Of a DNA stretch of 64,000 nucleotides, positions 47,334-59,982 are shown piece by piece. Each line of letters starts with the position of its first letter. Position 1 is the stretch's first letter. The DNA lies in contig NC_082424.1 in assembly GCF_004011695.2 (NCBI RefSeq), positions 1,116,001 to 1,180,000 on the forward strand, written 5' to 3'. The notes beneath the pieces are model-generated. The model made no database searches and had not been told where the DNA came from. It was given only the letters and a program-made list of their open reading frames with translations. The translations under genes were made by a program, and so were the position numbers. The stretch is from Ascochyta rabiei. Its lineage: Eukaryota; Ascomycota; Dothideomycetes; Pleosporales; Didymellaceae.

Positions 47334-48751
47334 ATGCAAACCTACAATAACACCTCGAAGCGCAGAGTCTCCAAAGACCACAATTTGCCTTCCGCAATGT
47401 ACCATCCACCGTCCCCTGGCGCGTCTGTTTCAGCCTCAGCTCGTCTCTCGGACCAACAGGCAGAGCAACCCAAGACCAAGCTACTCGCACAATTCCGCGC
47501 CGACTGGGACTTTCCACGAATGGTCGCCAGTCTACCGCCCGGATCAAAAACATACTTCACGTCCAGTCCCTACTTCGCCAAAGACGTCAAGTTTACCTTG
47601 CGGACGCTGAGGGCTTTTGAAAAGTTGGCTGAGCTGGTTCCCAAAGAGCAACGTGAGGCTAAATTGGAAGAGCTAGGTGGCATGTTGTGCGGTCGACACA
47701 AAGGTCACAAGAGGAAGGGGTGGCCCGAGGATAAGAAATGGCCAATTGGTGGCACTGATGAGCAGAAGGATGAGAACATGAGGTTAGACGTGAAGGAGCT
47801 GATTAAGGAGTTGGAGCCAACTTTCCAAGACAGTGAAGAGGATGACCGGACCGCTGATGACAAAACCACCGCACACGTCCGAAACGAGCCTTCGACGAAC
47901 AAGACGCGTGCCGAGCTTTCAACTTCGAGCACCCGTGCGCCGTCCGATACAAATAAAGCACCACGACCACGCAGCCTGTCAGTGGTTGACGAAGAAAAAA
48001 GTAACGAAGATCGTCAGGCACTCCTCACAGCGATCTCGGATAACTGGCCCTCATGGTCGATCGCCAAATACCTGCCCAAACATGCTGTTCCCCTTGGGAG
48101 GCCTGTCGCCGACTGGCCATTCGGTCTGCTTCAGGCAGTGCTTGAGTTGTCCCGTGCTACCGCTGGTCGAGATAAGGAAGTCCGGGATAGGCTGGCAGAG
48201 GAGTTTCGGTCCAAAAAGAAGAGATTTTCACATCAAACGTCTTTGGACAGCATCAAGGCTGTGCGCAACTCATTCAATGGGAAAGGCAAGATGGCGCGAA
48301 CAGAGTCGTCGGGTGACGAGCAGGCAGACAATACCAATGTAGTCGCAGGCCCATCAACTGAACAAGTAAGCACTCAAGACTGTACTGAACTGCACATGGC
48401 TAACAGCATAAGACTGCACCTTCTCAGACCGAACCTGCAGTGAAGCCAAGCACCTCATCCACAGCCAAGGCTACAACAGAGCTCCGCAGCGCACCCACCG
48501 CCGAACCTCCCACACAGCCAACGCACAAGCGACCGGACGATCAAGACAGCACATCCGAGCCCCCTCCCAAGCGCGCAAAACACGCTGCAGAAGAGCGAAA
48601 CGCGCCTGCCCCCGCGAGCCCAACTCAAGACCCAGTATCGCCTTCAGTCGCTGGATCGGAACCTACTCGCTCTCGCCGCTACTTATCTGGACAGATAAAT
48701 AAGCAGATTATAGTTGCAGAGTTTAATAAGGTTTGTGCTAAGTTAGATTAG
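47334..48751 (+). CDS. Uncharacterised protein ending in AT-rich relic
   Basis: Exons 47334-48365 and 48428-48751 (62-bp intron, gtaagc/tcag) give 451 aa. Residues 40-120 (LLAQFRADWDFPRMVASLPPGSKTYF, here quoted in parts: LLAQFRADWDFP, MVASLPPGSK) and 225-300 (ISDNWPSWSIAKYLPKHA) look like two related conserved helical segments, each opening with a W-containing D/N-W motif. The rest is charged and disordered, with a nuclear-signal-like PPPKRAKHAAEE near 400. No domain was recognised. The last 20 codons lie in AT-rich sequence, and the reading continues past the TAG stop with further TAGs, as if a longer C terminus had decayed. Frame and start are reasonable. The function is unknown. Confidence 0.6.
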
Positions 48752-48905
48752 TTAATTAGACTTATACGTTGTAATGCTAGACTGTAGTTTTAGATACTGC
48801 TGCAGTAGATATAAAGGTGTAGTTTTATAAATAAGCTATTAGAACATACATTTCTTACTTTTAGTTAGTAACTGCTGTGTCTTTAATGTCTTAAGCTACA
48901 GATAC
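48690..48905. other. AT-rich, RIP-like patch overlapping a gene end
   Basis: About 215 bp of sharply higher AT content than its surroundings, rich in TTA/TAG words. In the frame of the upstream gene the text continues as Leu/Ile/Gln-rich sequence interrupted mostly by TAG, as expected if CAG codons had become TAG. It is probably a remnant of a repeated sequence. Confidence 0.55.
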
Positions 48906-51325
48906 AACACAGCTCATTGCAGCCAAAGCTGAAGTGTCGCATTGAAGGTGCGAAACGCGTCATGGGGCAGCATGTCGACGGTAGAGCGAAAGCAAGACAG
49001 GGACAGGAAAGACGAGACCACTACCCAACACACGGAGAGTATTGTGAACCAACGAGAAGACGAGAAGACGCGCAACACCGTACACGGTGGGAAACGACGT
49101 GCTTTGAATTCTTTCTGCCATCTTGCTTGTCTCGTTTCTTTGCAGACGGTTCGCGTGTTGGCGTCCCACCCACCCCGCTTCTACCAATCTCCCTCTGCAA
49201 CGTGTGTCTCTCTCCTTGAGACGATGGAAGTAGAAAGAAAAAAAATTAAAGTTCAGTCCAAAGTTATGCATTGATGGAGTGGTTAACTATTAGATCAGAG
49301 CACTGTGTACACGCCTGTTACCATTCACCCCAGAGAGCCCTCCAAGCACGTCTCGGGAATTAACACGCTGGGGACGTCGCTGGGATGATCCTGCGCGGAG
49401 AGTCAAGTCTCTACCGAGTTAGCAGGCCCAGCAGTCAAAGAGGGGGTCTCCAGCTCAGGCTCGAAACAACCATCGCTTTCAGGAAGGTATATCGAACAAG
49501 TCCTCGCAGATGGCGAGGCTCTTCACGCGCTTTCGTGAGGTGCTTCGCGTGGCTTCTTGCGCAACGCTCGCTTTTTGTGGCGCGGTTGGCTTCGTTGCCC
49601 GGCTACCGTGCTGGTCTGTTGATGTGGTTGATGTGGTTGATGTAACTCGACTCCTTGATGTGGACCTGATGGGCTTCTTGCGACCAGTCCGCGCACGCTG
49701 TTTGCGACGAGGAACCCGGTGTTTTGCGCTGCGCAGGGAAACTCTGGCGCTCCGAGCGGGGCAAGTTCATCAGGGTGGAAGGAGATGCCGGGAAGGTTGG
49801 GAGGATCGGACTCGGCTGGAGGTTTGGGCAGCGAAGATCCGCCAAGGGGATGGCGGTTTCGTGGCTTGACATAGAGTCAACGGGTTTCATCCAAGGCATG
49901 CGATGAGCCGTCACACGCACGTTAGTCTCGTGCGGCAACTGCTGATCTTGGTATGCGCCAAGCCTGTGGTGTGGTCGGAGACGATGGGGAAGATGCAGTG
50001 GACGATGCAGTGGAAGGCTCGATGTCAAGCGCTTTCCGAATCCCTCGCAAGTATGATCAATATCTCCATCCCACCGCATCTATCGCCAGATCATCGCTGA
50101 TTCCGCGCTCGAGAAGAACCATCCCCAACGTATATCCCGGACTACGAGGACCTGTACTCCGACACACATTCGCTTGGAAAACGCAGCACTCTCTCACCTA
50201 TCCGCTTCGCAACACACTGAGAGCTTAATGAGAACATGGTACGAGCATCTGCTCTCTAGTCATCTGAGTGAAGCCTGTAACAATGCGAGCCCTGTTTTTC
50301 GCCAGCCGAACAATCTGCTCGGACGACGTCGGCCAGACCTCTGCACCTGCAACGAGCGCGCCCTGCAAAGAAGCGCAATCCACACCTACCAAGTCACGCA
50401 GCGTCTGTTGAAAGCCCGCGAAGCAGGCTAGCACCCAGCGGCTGTCCATCGTAATCCAGCAAGGGGGCAAAGGCTATCCTCGACTGTGCCACAGCTACCA
50501 AGCTTGGCTTGGGAGGAGCCGGTAGTGCTCTCTTGGAGCGCGCGACGGATGTAGAGACACTGCTCTCGGCGCTTTGGCTGGAGAAGCTGGGGGCGTCTGG
50601 TTCTGAGGAGCAGGAAGAGGAGGGGCTGTTGCGTAAGATTGGGCAACATGACCCTAACGTCAGGCTTTACAACGTAGCCAATGTTTGTGGGTTAGGTATT
50701 GCCTCATGCCAGATGGAAGGACCCGGATCAAGCTATTTGTGTCTTCGCTGTCATCTTCATTCTGCAGAATTCGACCTCTCGTCCTCCTGGGGCCCGTAGA
50801 TGCAGAAACTGTTTTTGCAGGTCTTCGGCTTTCTGCGCTTGTGGTGATCACTTACCGTACCCTGCTTCCACCACTTTCGTCCAAAAAGCATCACGTTCGC
50901 CTACGCTCAGTCTGAGTTTCTGTATAGTTTCTTGGCGCGCTTTTAGCACGGAACATGTATAGGTGATGAGTGAGTGTTTGGTGGAGCTTGGGTTGAATAG
51001 TGAAGAGCACATCACGCGGGAGAAGAGATGATTGTCAATCTGGAGTTGGATCTGTGGAAGCTATGCAAGAGTTCGGTAGCTATCGTACTGATCAAACCAG
51101 AAAGTGTGCAATGCGTGGTTTGCGAGCAAGTGCGCTGAGTGCGTTGCACGGGCCAGCTTCGGAACAGATATCCACGACATCAAAGTTCCAGAGCCGTACT
51201 CTCTTACATTACGAAATGCTGTGTGTTTTGTGGAGCAAGGATAGCAGTCAGTGCTTCTGCAAAGACGCAAAGTGAGGCCACAAACGATGTACTCTTGTAC
51301 ACTTGTACGTCGCAGAGTAAATGGC
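48906..51325. other. 2.4 kb without a defensible gene
   Basis: Several open frames overlap on both strands, such as minus 49,519-49,880 (open without a good start), plus 50,462-50,799 (Leu/Glu-rich: SALLERATDVETLLSALW) and minus 50,225-50,470. None joins with convincing splice sites into a protein I recognise. Decayed genes or an unusual multi-exon gene are possible. The TGG/ATG-rich tandem GTTGATGTGG (49,618-49,645) is the only repeat. Confidence 0.35.
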
Positions 51326-54219
51326 TCAGCGTATAGGCAGACCGTTTCCGCTGACGCCGTCCATCTCATCTGCTGGTGCAGTAGATACGGATGGGCGCTG
51401 ATAGTTGGAAAAGCTACCCCCAGCTGGCATGGACCCGTGGTTTGCCTCGAACTGCTGCAGATGGTCACTAAAGCATTGCAGGCCTTCGAGAAGCGCCTTC
51501 TTCTTCGCGACAAGGGCGTTTCGACGAGCCAGACGCTCAGCTGACTCGGCCAGTAAGCGCTGGGCATTGTAGGGGCCTGCGAAGCGTTAGTGTGAAGCAG
51601 TAACGATGGTGTAGAAGCAACCCACCCTCATGCTCGTCGTAGATGCCAAGCTCGTCCTGCAGCTGGTCGCGCAGCTTCTCACGAAGCTGTTTGAAGAACT
51701 TGGACTCGATGCGCATGGTGACGGAATCGTGAAAGCGGCGGGCTGCGATCATGTAGTAGGTTGAAATATCGGCGACCAGATCAACCTCGTGTGTGTATGG
51801 CTCCTCTTTGATAAGCGCCATCTTCCTGTCATCCTTGCGGATCTTCTCTTTATCCGCTGGTGTGTATGTTTTCTCATAGTGGGCTTCGGCTTCGTTGACG
51901 AAGACTTTGAAGCGCGCGTCAGCGCGTGCTTGCCTGTACCGATCCATGACGGCGGCTTTGTCCTTCTTGAAGATATCTTTGTGGAAGATGTGAGGACCAT
52001 CTCGCTCGTCAATCAGGCTCTCAGCTGCCATGGTTGTCCGCTGCTCATGGATGTTGCTGTCCAAAAGGCTCTCGACAATGGCGAGCGATTTGGCGTAGAG
52101 CCCGGAACCCTTCCATGCACTGAAATGTCGGTCGAAAAGAACTTTTACGCGCAGCTTCAGTTGGTGCTCGAGCTCTTTGAAGAATTCGCTGACAACGCGA
52201 GGCCAATGCGCGAGGGCAGACAACATCATATCCTCGCGGACTTTTGGGTTCATCTGCCCCGGGACCCTGCTCTTCGAGTGCTGGGAGATGTGTCGAGTAA
52301 CATCATCCAATTTGAACTGCTTCCTCAGTCTTGTCATGTCGTTGGATCGGTTGGATGGTGATGCGTTGGGGAACAGCTGACGCGAAGTTCTGCTTGCGGG
52401 CGCCCTCGGAGTTCGAGATGGCAATGGAGTATGCGCTGGAGTTTGCAGCTCACGCTTGGGTCGTGCGTCGTGTTTTCGCTTCTTACTGGGTGTTTCTGGG
52501 AGATCCGATGTCTCCACATCGTCATCCGAATCGAGAACAATGCATTCGTCTGCGGAACGGCCTAGGAGCGTAGTGAGGAAAAGGCCCTCATCCAGCTTGC
52601 CGCGTATTGACATGGTAGGCTTGAGCTCCAGCATCATGTCCCAGAACGTCTGCTGAATCTCCTCCCAAGCATTGCTCCATGTCATGGAGCCGTGGTCACC
52701 TGCCATCTCGCTGCGCATCTCGTTGGCAAAAGCTTGCACTATGTCAGCGACTGTGCGAGCCGCAGTATGTAGCGGCGTGTCCGGAATACGACTCAGCTCG
52801 TCCTCCACCGTTGCGAGACGAGCCTCGATCTGACGACGTATGACCGGGAGCTTAGACAGCACGCGGTTGCCAAGTTCGGTCGAGAGGTACTGTTGCATGT
52901 TGACAGTGCCAAAGCGTGATTGGTATGGTTGCAAGTCGGTCGACCAAGGCGCGACTGTCGCGAAGAACTCTCGCTCCAGTCTGCGGGCATCCTGGTGCGT
53001 CAGGCCTTGTTGGATCTCATCAGAGTCCAGGTTCTTCACCACAAAGTATCTGTGACCGAGCTGGAAGCGGCGGTTCTCCAGCACGCTTGCCAGATCGCCG
53101 GAGGAGGAGCCCTGAGGGAGCCGATCCGGTTTCGTGAGTACGCCTGAAAAGTTAGTTGCATTGTTCGTGTAAACTGTTTGTGTGTCTTACCCATGCATCT
53201 ATCGGTGACTTTGAGCTTCCTTGCTAGCCCAGCGGCAATCGAGTTTGCAATGTCGTTTTCCAATGCGCAGGTAACAAGAACCAGCGCTTCCGGGTCCTTG
53301 ATGAACTTGGTAACGAGTCTCTCAACCAGTGGAACAGTGAATTCTTCCTCCTCGGTCTCGGCCTGGCCGATCATGCCGGGCAGGTCGTAGAAACTCAACG
53401 GCGGTAGACCGGGCTTCGAGACTGCAATGCAGACGATGTTGGGGCTGAAGAGCGTCTTGTGGATACCGCGATCGTCGAAAGTAGGATCAAGAAACGACCC
53501 TGGGTTCTGGAAAGGGCTCAGAGTGGCGCGTTGCGCACAACGGATCAAGTGCTCAAGACGTCCTGGGTCGTCGGTCTGGGCAAACGCTGTCCGTGCCGGT
53601 GTGGCAGTTGGTATCCAACCTGGGAACTCTATGTCCTGGCCATCTTGACACGGGTCCATAAGAATGTCATACTGCCGCAGCAAGTGGATCTCGGCATGCC
53701 AGCCGCTATGCGGATCAGCTGCAGGCTGCAGCTCAATGAACAACGGGGTACGTGTGCAGGTACCCGTGTCTCGTGGAGTTTTGATACCGGAGATTGCTTC
53801 GATGACTGACGATTTACCAGTAGATTGTTGTCCTTTGCTTTGTTAGTGTGTGTTCATCAAATTCAATGCCATATGTACCTAGGACAATGCACTTGGGTAG
53901 CGAGATCTCTTGCTTGTCCAACCCGAGCTGCTCAAGCTTGCCGACGATCCTAAGAGCCTCAATCACGTTGGCCCCAAGTGGTCCAACCTCATCAGAGACG
54001 GACGCATCTTGCATAGGCTCTGGACACGGGTTAGTCCACTCACTGTGGCTGAGTGTTACGAATTAGCTCACCTCGTTCAAGAACTTGTGCAGGCTGTGCG
54101 AGGTCGCCGTCGACGGACTTATCAGCGAGAGGGGTGTCTGTGAGGGTACCGTCATCGCTAGTCAGTGATGGTGTCTTGGTGAAAGCGTCACGACCTCGAC
54201 GCTGCGTCGGGCCTGCCAT
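51326..54219 (-). CDS. Dynamin-family large GTPase with disordered insert
   Basis: Exons 54219-54072, 54019-53879, 53832-53191, 53143-51626 and 51576-51326 give 899 aa, all in phase 1 and canonical. GTPase motifs are complete: GQQSTGKSS (G1, split by an intron after the first base of Gly), DLPGM (G3) and TKPD (G4). A Mx/dynamin-type middle region follows, interrupted by a disordered Ser/Pro/Arg insert (about 500-590). The C-terminal exon is a short GED-like helix (NAQRLLAESAERLARRNALV). There is no PH domain. Fungal proteins of this Mx-like type are common and mostly unstudied; membrane remodelling is the family role. It is not Vps1 or Dnm1, judging from the insert and divergent text. Confidence 0.88.
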
Positions 54220-55254
54220 GTTGAGAGTGCCTGATGAATTGTCCAAAGTTGAGGCGATTGTGTGGATAGCAGTCGTGGGGAGCAGGCTACTGGGAGGGCT
54301 ACCTTTATGAGGTGGCAGGGTCGCGCCAAGTCTAGGCCAAAGCAAAAGGTGACGGTGATTTTTTGAGCCACGCAAAGGTGAAGTGAAGGTGAGCTGGCAG
54401 ACGGTTATTTAAACGCAGTTTGCTGGACGTGGCTGAATTTGGTGTAGCGTTTTCAGAGCCAAGTTCATGCGGGCACGAAGACGTGACAAGTGGGAGAGTT
54501 GTTGGTGTGCTGCTATAGAGTGCGCAGAATATAGTTGCGGCATGACGGGCAACGATGCAGGTATTTTCCGGCGGCAGTTTCAATTTTGGACAGTAGGAAG
54601 TGCAGAGTACGGGACAGGACAGTGATATGGAGGCAGTGGAATGGCTTTGCGCTATAGTGTTGACCGTGGTGATGGAGGTGGTGGCGGTGAAGTAAAAGTA
54701 GCGCACGCCCCTACCTCATCGATACCCTCATCGATACCCTCATCGATACCCTCATCGATACCTGACACACACATCCAACACCACTTTTGTGACTACACAC
54801 TCTCCACCAGGTCTTGTGCACCCGTCCACGGCATCGCGGCTGGAAGCACGTGCACATGGTTGCTGGTTGCCATGTGCTGGAGGGCAGGGTGTATGGTGCA
54901 GGCTCACTGGGAGTGTATGGTGCAGGCTGACTGGGAGTGCATGCTAGACCTTCGTCCAGGTGAAGTCCAGCTGCGCATCGGTGGCACAGGCACATGTGAG
55001 CGTGTTCATCGATCATGTGAATGTGAATGTGAATGTGGTCATGGATGGTCGTCGAATGCGAGGGAAGTCGCGACCGGTGCCGCTGCCGAGGTTTATCCGG
55101 GATAGCGCAAGCGCAAGGGTTGGGAGAAAAGATTGGAGCGCATCATCGTCACTCTCCGTCTCACCGTCGTCCAGCATCACGCCCGCCGCCATCTCGTCTC
55201 GTCTCGTCGCGTATCGTCGCCGTCGCCGCCTCTCCCGCCAGATCATACCGCACA
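54220..55254. other. Divergent promoter region of the dynamin-like gene and TIM17
   Basis: About 1.03 kb holding both 5' regions. It contains a 12-bp tandem and several partial direct repeats (ACTGGGAGTGYATG near 54,905-54,945; GTGAATGTGAAT near 55,015). Confidence 0.5.
54716..54763. repeat. 12-bp tandem repeat (CTCATCGATACC)
   Basis: Four adjacent copies. Each contains the palindrome ATCGAT. Confidence 0.92.
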
Positions 55255-55848
55255 ATGGATCACTCCCGCGATCCCTGTCCCTGGGTCATCCTGAATGACT
55301 TTGGTGGTGCTTTTGCCATGGGTGTATGCATACACGCGCACCTCCACGGTATGCATCAGCTAACGTAGCTCCAGGCTGTCGGTGGAGCCGTCTGGCACGG
55401 CGTAAAAGGTGTACGTACAAGCAGCATCAGCGCCCAGCCACTGTGCTGACCCAAGGTCCTATAGTTCCGTAACTCCCCCTATGGTGAGCGACGTATCGGT
55501 GCCATCACAGCCATCAAGGCGCGTGCACCCGTGCTCGGCGGCAACTTCGGTGTCTGGGGAGGCCTTTTCAACACATACGACTGCGCAGTCAAGGGACTGC
55601 GAAAGAAGGAGGACCCGTGGAACGCCATCATCGCAGGATTCTTCACCGGCGGTTCGCTCGCGGTACGAGGAGGCTACAAGTCGATGCGCAACGGCGCGAT
55701 ATCCTGTGCCATCCTTCTGGCCGTCATTGAAGGTGTTTCCATTGGCTTCAACCGCATGATGGCCGACAACACCAAGCTCGAGGCGCCCCCGCCACCTCCC
55801 ACAGACGCCGGCGCATCGCCAAGCGGCGGCCTTGCTCTGCCTGCGTAA
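55255..55848 (+). CDS. TIM17: Mitochondrial import inner membrane translocase subunit Tim17
   Basis: Exons 55255-55323, 55375-55410 and 55465-55848 give 162 aa. The start [20 protein letters not shown] and the joined text [20 protein letters not shown] are diagnostic of Tim17. YGERRIGAI and [11 protein letters not shown] follow, then a Pro-rich tail. Tim17 has four membrane helices and with Tim23 forms the presequence translocase. The second exon is only 36 bp, and its borders are fixed by the protein pattern. Length fits the family. Confidence 0.96.
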
Positions 55849-56639
55849 ACTTCCTTTCTCAACATTATGTCCCAAAAGTGGGAGTTCTATAATTCCAAAG
55901 ACGTTCAGCATGGGTTCCGGATGAGGGGATGTTATTTGGATGGTTTGCATATACCGTGGGCCGGATTCGGTAGCGGTCGGCGTTCGCACTCTCCTCAGCT
56001 TCTGTGCTATACCTTGTATCATACACCGACACGATTTGTACAACTAGCGGCGGCGTCTCGAGAAGAGACATGAGCTCATGGAAAGCTATTCAACACCGCG
56101 ACGTTCTCCTGTTCACCAAGCTGTGCTTGCAGTCATCTCTGTAGACGTGTTGGTCCAACTCACACAACCAGACCACTCTATTTATTTCACTCGACCAAAC
56201 AGCGCTCTGCATACCACGACACGCGTAGAGCAACCAGTGTGGAGGGGCCGCGAATCGCAGCAAGTATCGTAGAACACGAGTGGTTGACTGTCTTGGGGCG
56301 TGCCATACCTCATCAGAAATCCCAATCAACATACATAGCATTGCCGGTCGGCAAGAGCTTCTGAGCACTACGCGCATTCAAAACTCAGATTGCGAGACTG
56401 TCTTGATTATTTGATGTGCAGGCACGTGATGAATTTTGGAGTAATGAAGAAGAACCGCATTCCTTTGGTCTGACCTTGGCGTGTAAGACACTTTCGCCAA
56501 CCTACGACTGCTGGTTTGACCGGAAGAACGCGTGCGATTTCAGCCTCGCAGCCATTGGCTCGTTTTGGCCCCCATGTCACCGGCGATGTAGCTGTGGCCT
56601 CCACCGTATCACACGGCTAAGATGCCAGGGGCGAAACAC
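55849..56639. other. Intergenic, nothing recognised
   Basis: About 790 bp between TIM17 and the DUF3433 pseudogene. No gene or repeat was recognised. Confidence 0.35.
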
Positions 56640-59631
56640 CTACACACGACGGGGCTACATCCTCGCCTGCAGAGGTTGGCCATCTGAGCGGGTCAAAGAA
56701 GACTGCTCAAGTTTTCGTTCAAGTCCCTAGCGACGATGGTGAAAAGCCAGGGATATCTGAACAGCATGCTTACAGTCGCTGTATACACCCCTTTCTTCTG
56801 GCTGGATTGGCAGCCATGTTCGCGGCTTGTTCGGTGACCGTTGGTCTCTTGTATCACTTTTCTCAAGCCAATGATGGCTTGACGATAGATAAGGAAACTC
56901 GGAGGCATGCGTGGATTTACGGGCCAACCGCCGGTAAGTGAGACGAAATTTTCTCATCCAATTACTACCAAACGGCTGATGGAAACACACAGTTATCATC
57001 TTGATGCGTGTAGTGTGGCGCGTCCTCGACTTGAAAGTCAGACAGTTAATGCCCTGGCATGTGCTAGCCAACGGACCCGCAGCAGCTGACAAGACTGTTA
57101 TGCTCGAGTACATGTCTCGCACGATACTCGGCAATGCCTAGCTTTCGATCAAGAATCAGCATTGGGCTGTCACAGGCACTATTCTCGGAAACCCAATCTG
57201 CCTCTTGATGATAGTCTTCGCAACGGGCCTTTTCGCTCTCGAAAGCATGTTAGTCTCACATCAGGGCGTACAATTCACCCGAAATTGATTCAATGGGAGC
57301 TCCTACAACTAAATTACAGTCGGAGCCCGCCCAGAACTCCTCAATTTTGCGATTTAGGGTCAAAATCTCTCAAATCCTCAGGGTACAGCAGATGACACAA
57401 TTGTTCTGTTGTTCGACCTGTCACGACTCAGCCCAAAGACTCCAACTACGAGGCATACGTGGACGGCTTGAGTGTATCGATCGGTTGCGAAGTACTGGAT
57501 ATCAATGACGCAACGAAAACCTGCTTGCCATGGTGAAGTCTCAAAGCACCATATTATTTGTTTAATGTCAGCACGTCGGACTGCGAACTGCTGAATGTAC
57601 CCATCGCATCGGGCTCTGATGGCATGGTCAGATCTCAGAACACGACGCAGTCGTACCCTGCCAACATAGCTCCATATATGTGTAACAGCGGCATGGACTA
57701 CAGTTCACCTCGGAATCACAGCCAGCGTGTTTACAGCCAAAACGCAGCCGATCTCACGGCATATCGCCAAAACCTCAACAAGCCATTGGATAGCAGAATC
57801 TTCATCAGCGTGATCGATTTTCATTTCCCACCGAGCGAAGAATCCGAGAAACCAGGGAGTTGGATCCACAATTTGACAACAATGCTGTGCAAACCTACCT
57901 ATTCGATGAACAACTACCGCATGGAATATTTACAGAACTCCACAAGCTCTGTAATCGATCTGATCAACAAAACTAGCGACATTCTGCCCGATCTCTACCC
58001 CGGCGACCTCAGTAGGGGAGTGAACAACGTCTTCAACGACTACGAGAATCTATATCTTGGAATGGGTGGGACAGACTCTGTGTTCTCCGAAGCGGTACCG
58101 CCCTTCTTCCAGATCATCGAGAACCTCAATGGCGGTGAGAAGGCCAACTTTACCCTCAAAAACCTACTAGAGCCGAACGTATTCAAGTCGAGCGTGCAGT
58201 CGCTCGTTGTTGAAACGGCAGTTCAACTCTTATACATGAACATCATGGCAGAGATGTCGAACTTCGAAACCGATCTCTTCCAAGGTACTTCGATCTATTT
58301 CGAGAACCGCCTGCATATGGAAGCCATTCTTAATGGTTTCTTGTGCTCATCTTCCTCGTGCCAACAAAAGTCAAGGCCAAAGGAGCAATCGGATCCACTT
58401 TGATTGTAGTAGACACGTTGAAGGCAAACCCCAAGCTGGTGGAGGATTTTTGGGATCAACCATCCAGCGTCACCCTACAGTCCCAGAAGTATCTAAGCTA
58501 CGGATCCTCTGGAAGCAACGCGATAGCAATCGACTCGGTCGCAGCTGAGAAACCTACTGTACAATCGAGAACTCCAGCTACGGGAAACCAGGAAACGCCG
58601 ATTTCGCACTGGTGGTATCCCGCTAGTGCTCGCTTCTGGTTCACGACGGTAGTTGTCTTGCTCGCTCTCGCTATTACTGGGATACTGGGGGGTATACAAC
58701 ATCTGTCTGACCACGGAAATGGATTTGTAGAGGTTCGCTCGCTCAATATTGGCACGACTGTACTGGCATAATACGTCCCAGCCGCTATCACACTATGCAT
58801 CAGCTTAATGTTTGGTAGTGTGAAGCAGGTAGTCGCCGCCGCAATTCCACTACCACGTCACCGCGACCGGACGAGAAAACAGTGCAACGGCTGAAGAACA
58901 TAACAACCGGCAGAGACAGAACGACATTTCAATTTGCCCCGAACAGCATGTCACTCTCATTGAACAATCCCAATGGCTCCTCATCGGACCCCTGGCAACA
59001 AACTGACGACGTAAACCGATTCACGCGAGCCCTCTCATTCATCGCCCAGAAAGAAGAAAATCTCACACTTCGAGACCTCGTTGATGCGGACGGGATCGCC
59101 AACCTGCAGAAGACGGCTCAGAAGCCTTATGGGAGATACATAGCACAAGCCTTCTCAAGCAACATGCGCATTGACGTCGACAAAGCAACTCCCAACACCA
59201 CCCTGACAGACGCCCCATGGACACCACCGTCTTCCAACTCCACCCCAAAACGGAACTTCCGTCTAGCAACATCGGCGTCGCAACCAAATACGCCAAAGCC
59301 CCGCGATGCACCGCTCCCAACCTTACCCGCCACCTTGACGCAGACCGGCGCAGGAGCGCATACCAGGATGGTACGAAACAGAGGTCCGAAAATCACGTCA
59401 CAAGTCATGTTAGGCTTCATGGCCGCCGATGCGATTCTGACAAAGCTACTGCTGCGCACGAAGGAACTGCTACCACACGAATCATACTCCATTGCGGGGC
59501 GCGCAATATCGGTAGCGAACGGGAATGTATTGGTATCTGCGGTTATGTACGCACCCACCCCGGATCTTTACGGCTACGATCAAAATCACGTCATATACAA
59601 GCGAGAGGTTCCAACTGGCTACTATAGTTGA
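56640..59631 (+). pseudogene. DUF3433-type multi-pass membrane protein, broken
   Basis: Pieces of one DUF3433 protein follow in order in changing frames. They are an N-terminal helix (FLLAGLAAMFAACSVTVGLL), YGPTA before an intron, VRQLMPWHVL with the first membrane block, QPKDSNYEAYVDGLSVSIGC, the extracellular part (57,558-58,403), IFLVPTKVKAKGAIGSTL, the second membrane block HWWYPASARFWF, and a C-terminal tail (RNRGPKITSQVMLGFMAADA). Breaks seen: TAG at 57,139 and TGA at 57,534, both at places where relatives have Trp, TAA at 58,769, and single-base shifts near 57,425 and 58,345. No start codon joins the first block. DUF3433 proteins are large fungal membrane proteins of unknown role. Confidence 0.85.
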
Positions 59632-59982
59632 TTAACAGTGAAAGTGACAGGTTGGGTGACAGATTAGGAGAGCATGCAGGGCAAAACGTGACAACCACAG
59701 AAAACCAGCCAGTTATCTACCAGCCCGCGCTTATAGTCTGTGTTGATGAATCAACGTTCCAGATTTGGTGTGGGTGCGTACATATCGCCAGGCATTATAC
59801 TGCAAAAGCGTGGTGCTGGCAGGATAACGCCGGGAAAGAGAAGAGGTATAGACTAGGTTGGGGGAAGGACGGGCAGGGGAAAGAGCGCTATGGCATTTGT
59901 GTTGAAGGGTAACTGATTACTGTCTACTGGCAAACCAATGCGAGAACATCCAGTGAGCTTCGTGTATTCCCATCTCGCTCTG
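59632..59982. other. Convergent intergenic
   Basis: About 350 bp between the pseudogene end and the RRM-like gene end. Nothing was recognised. Confidence 0.3.
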
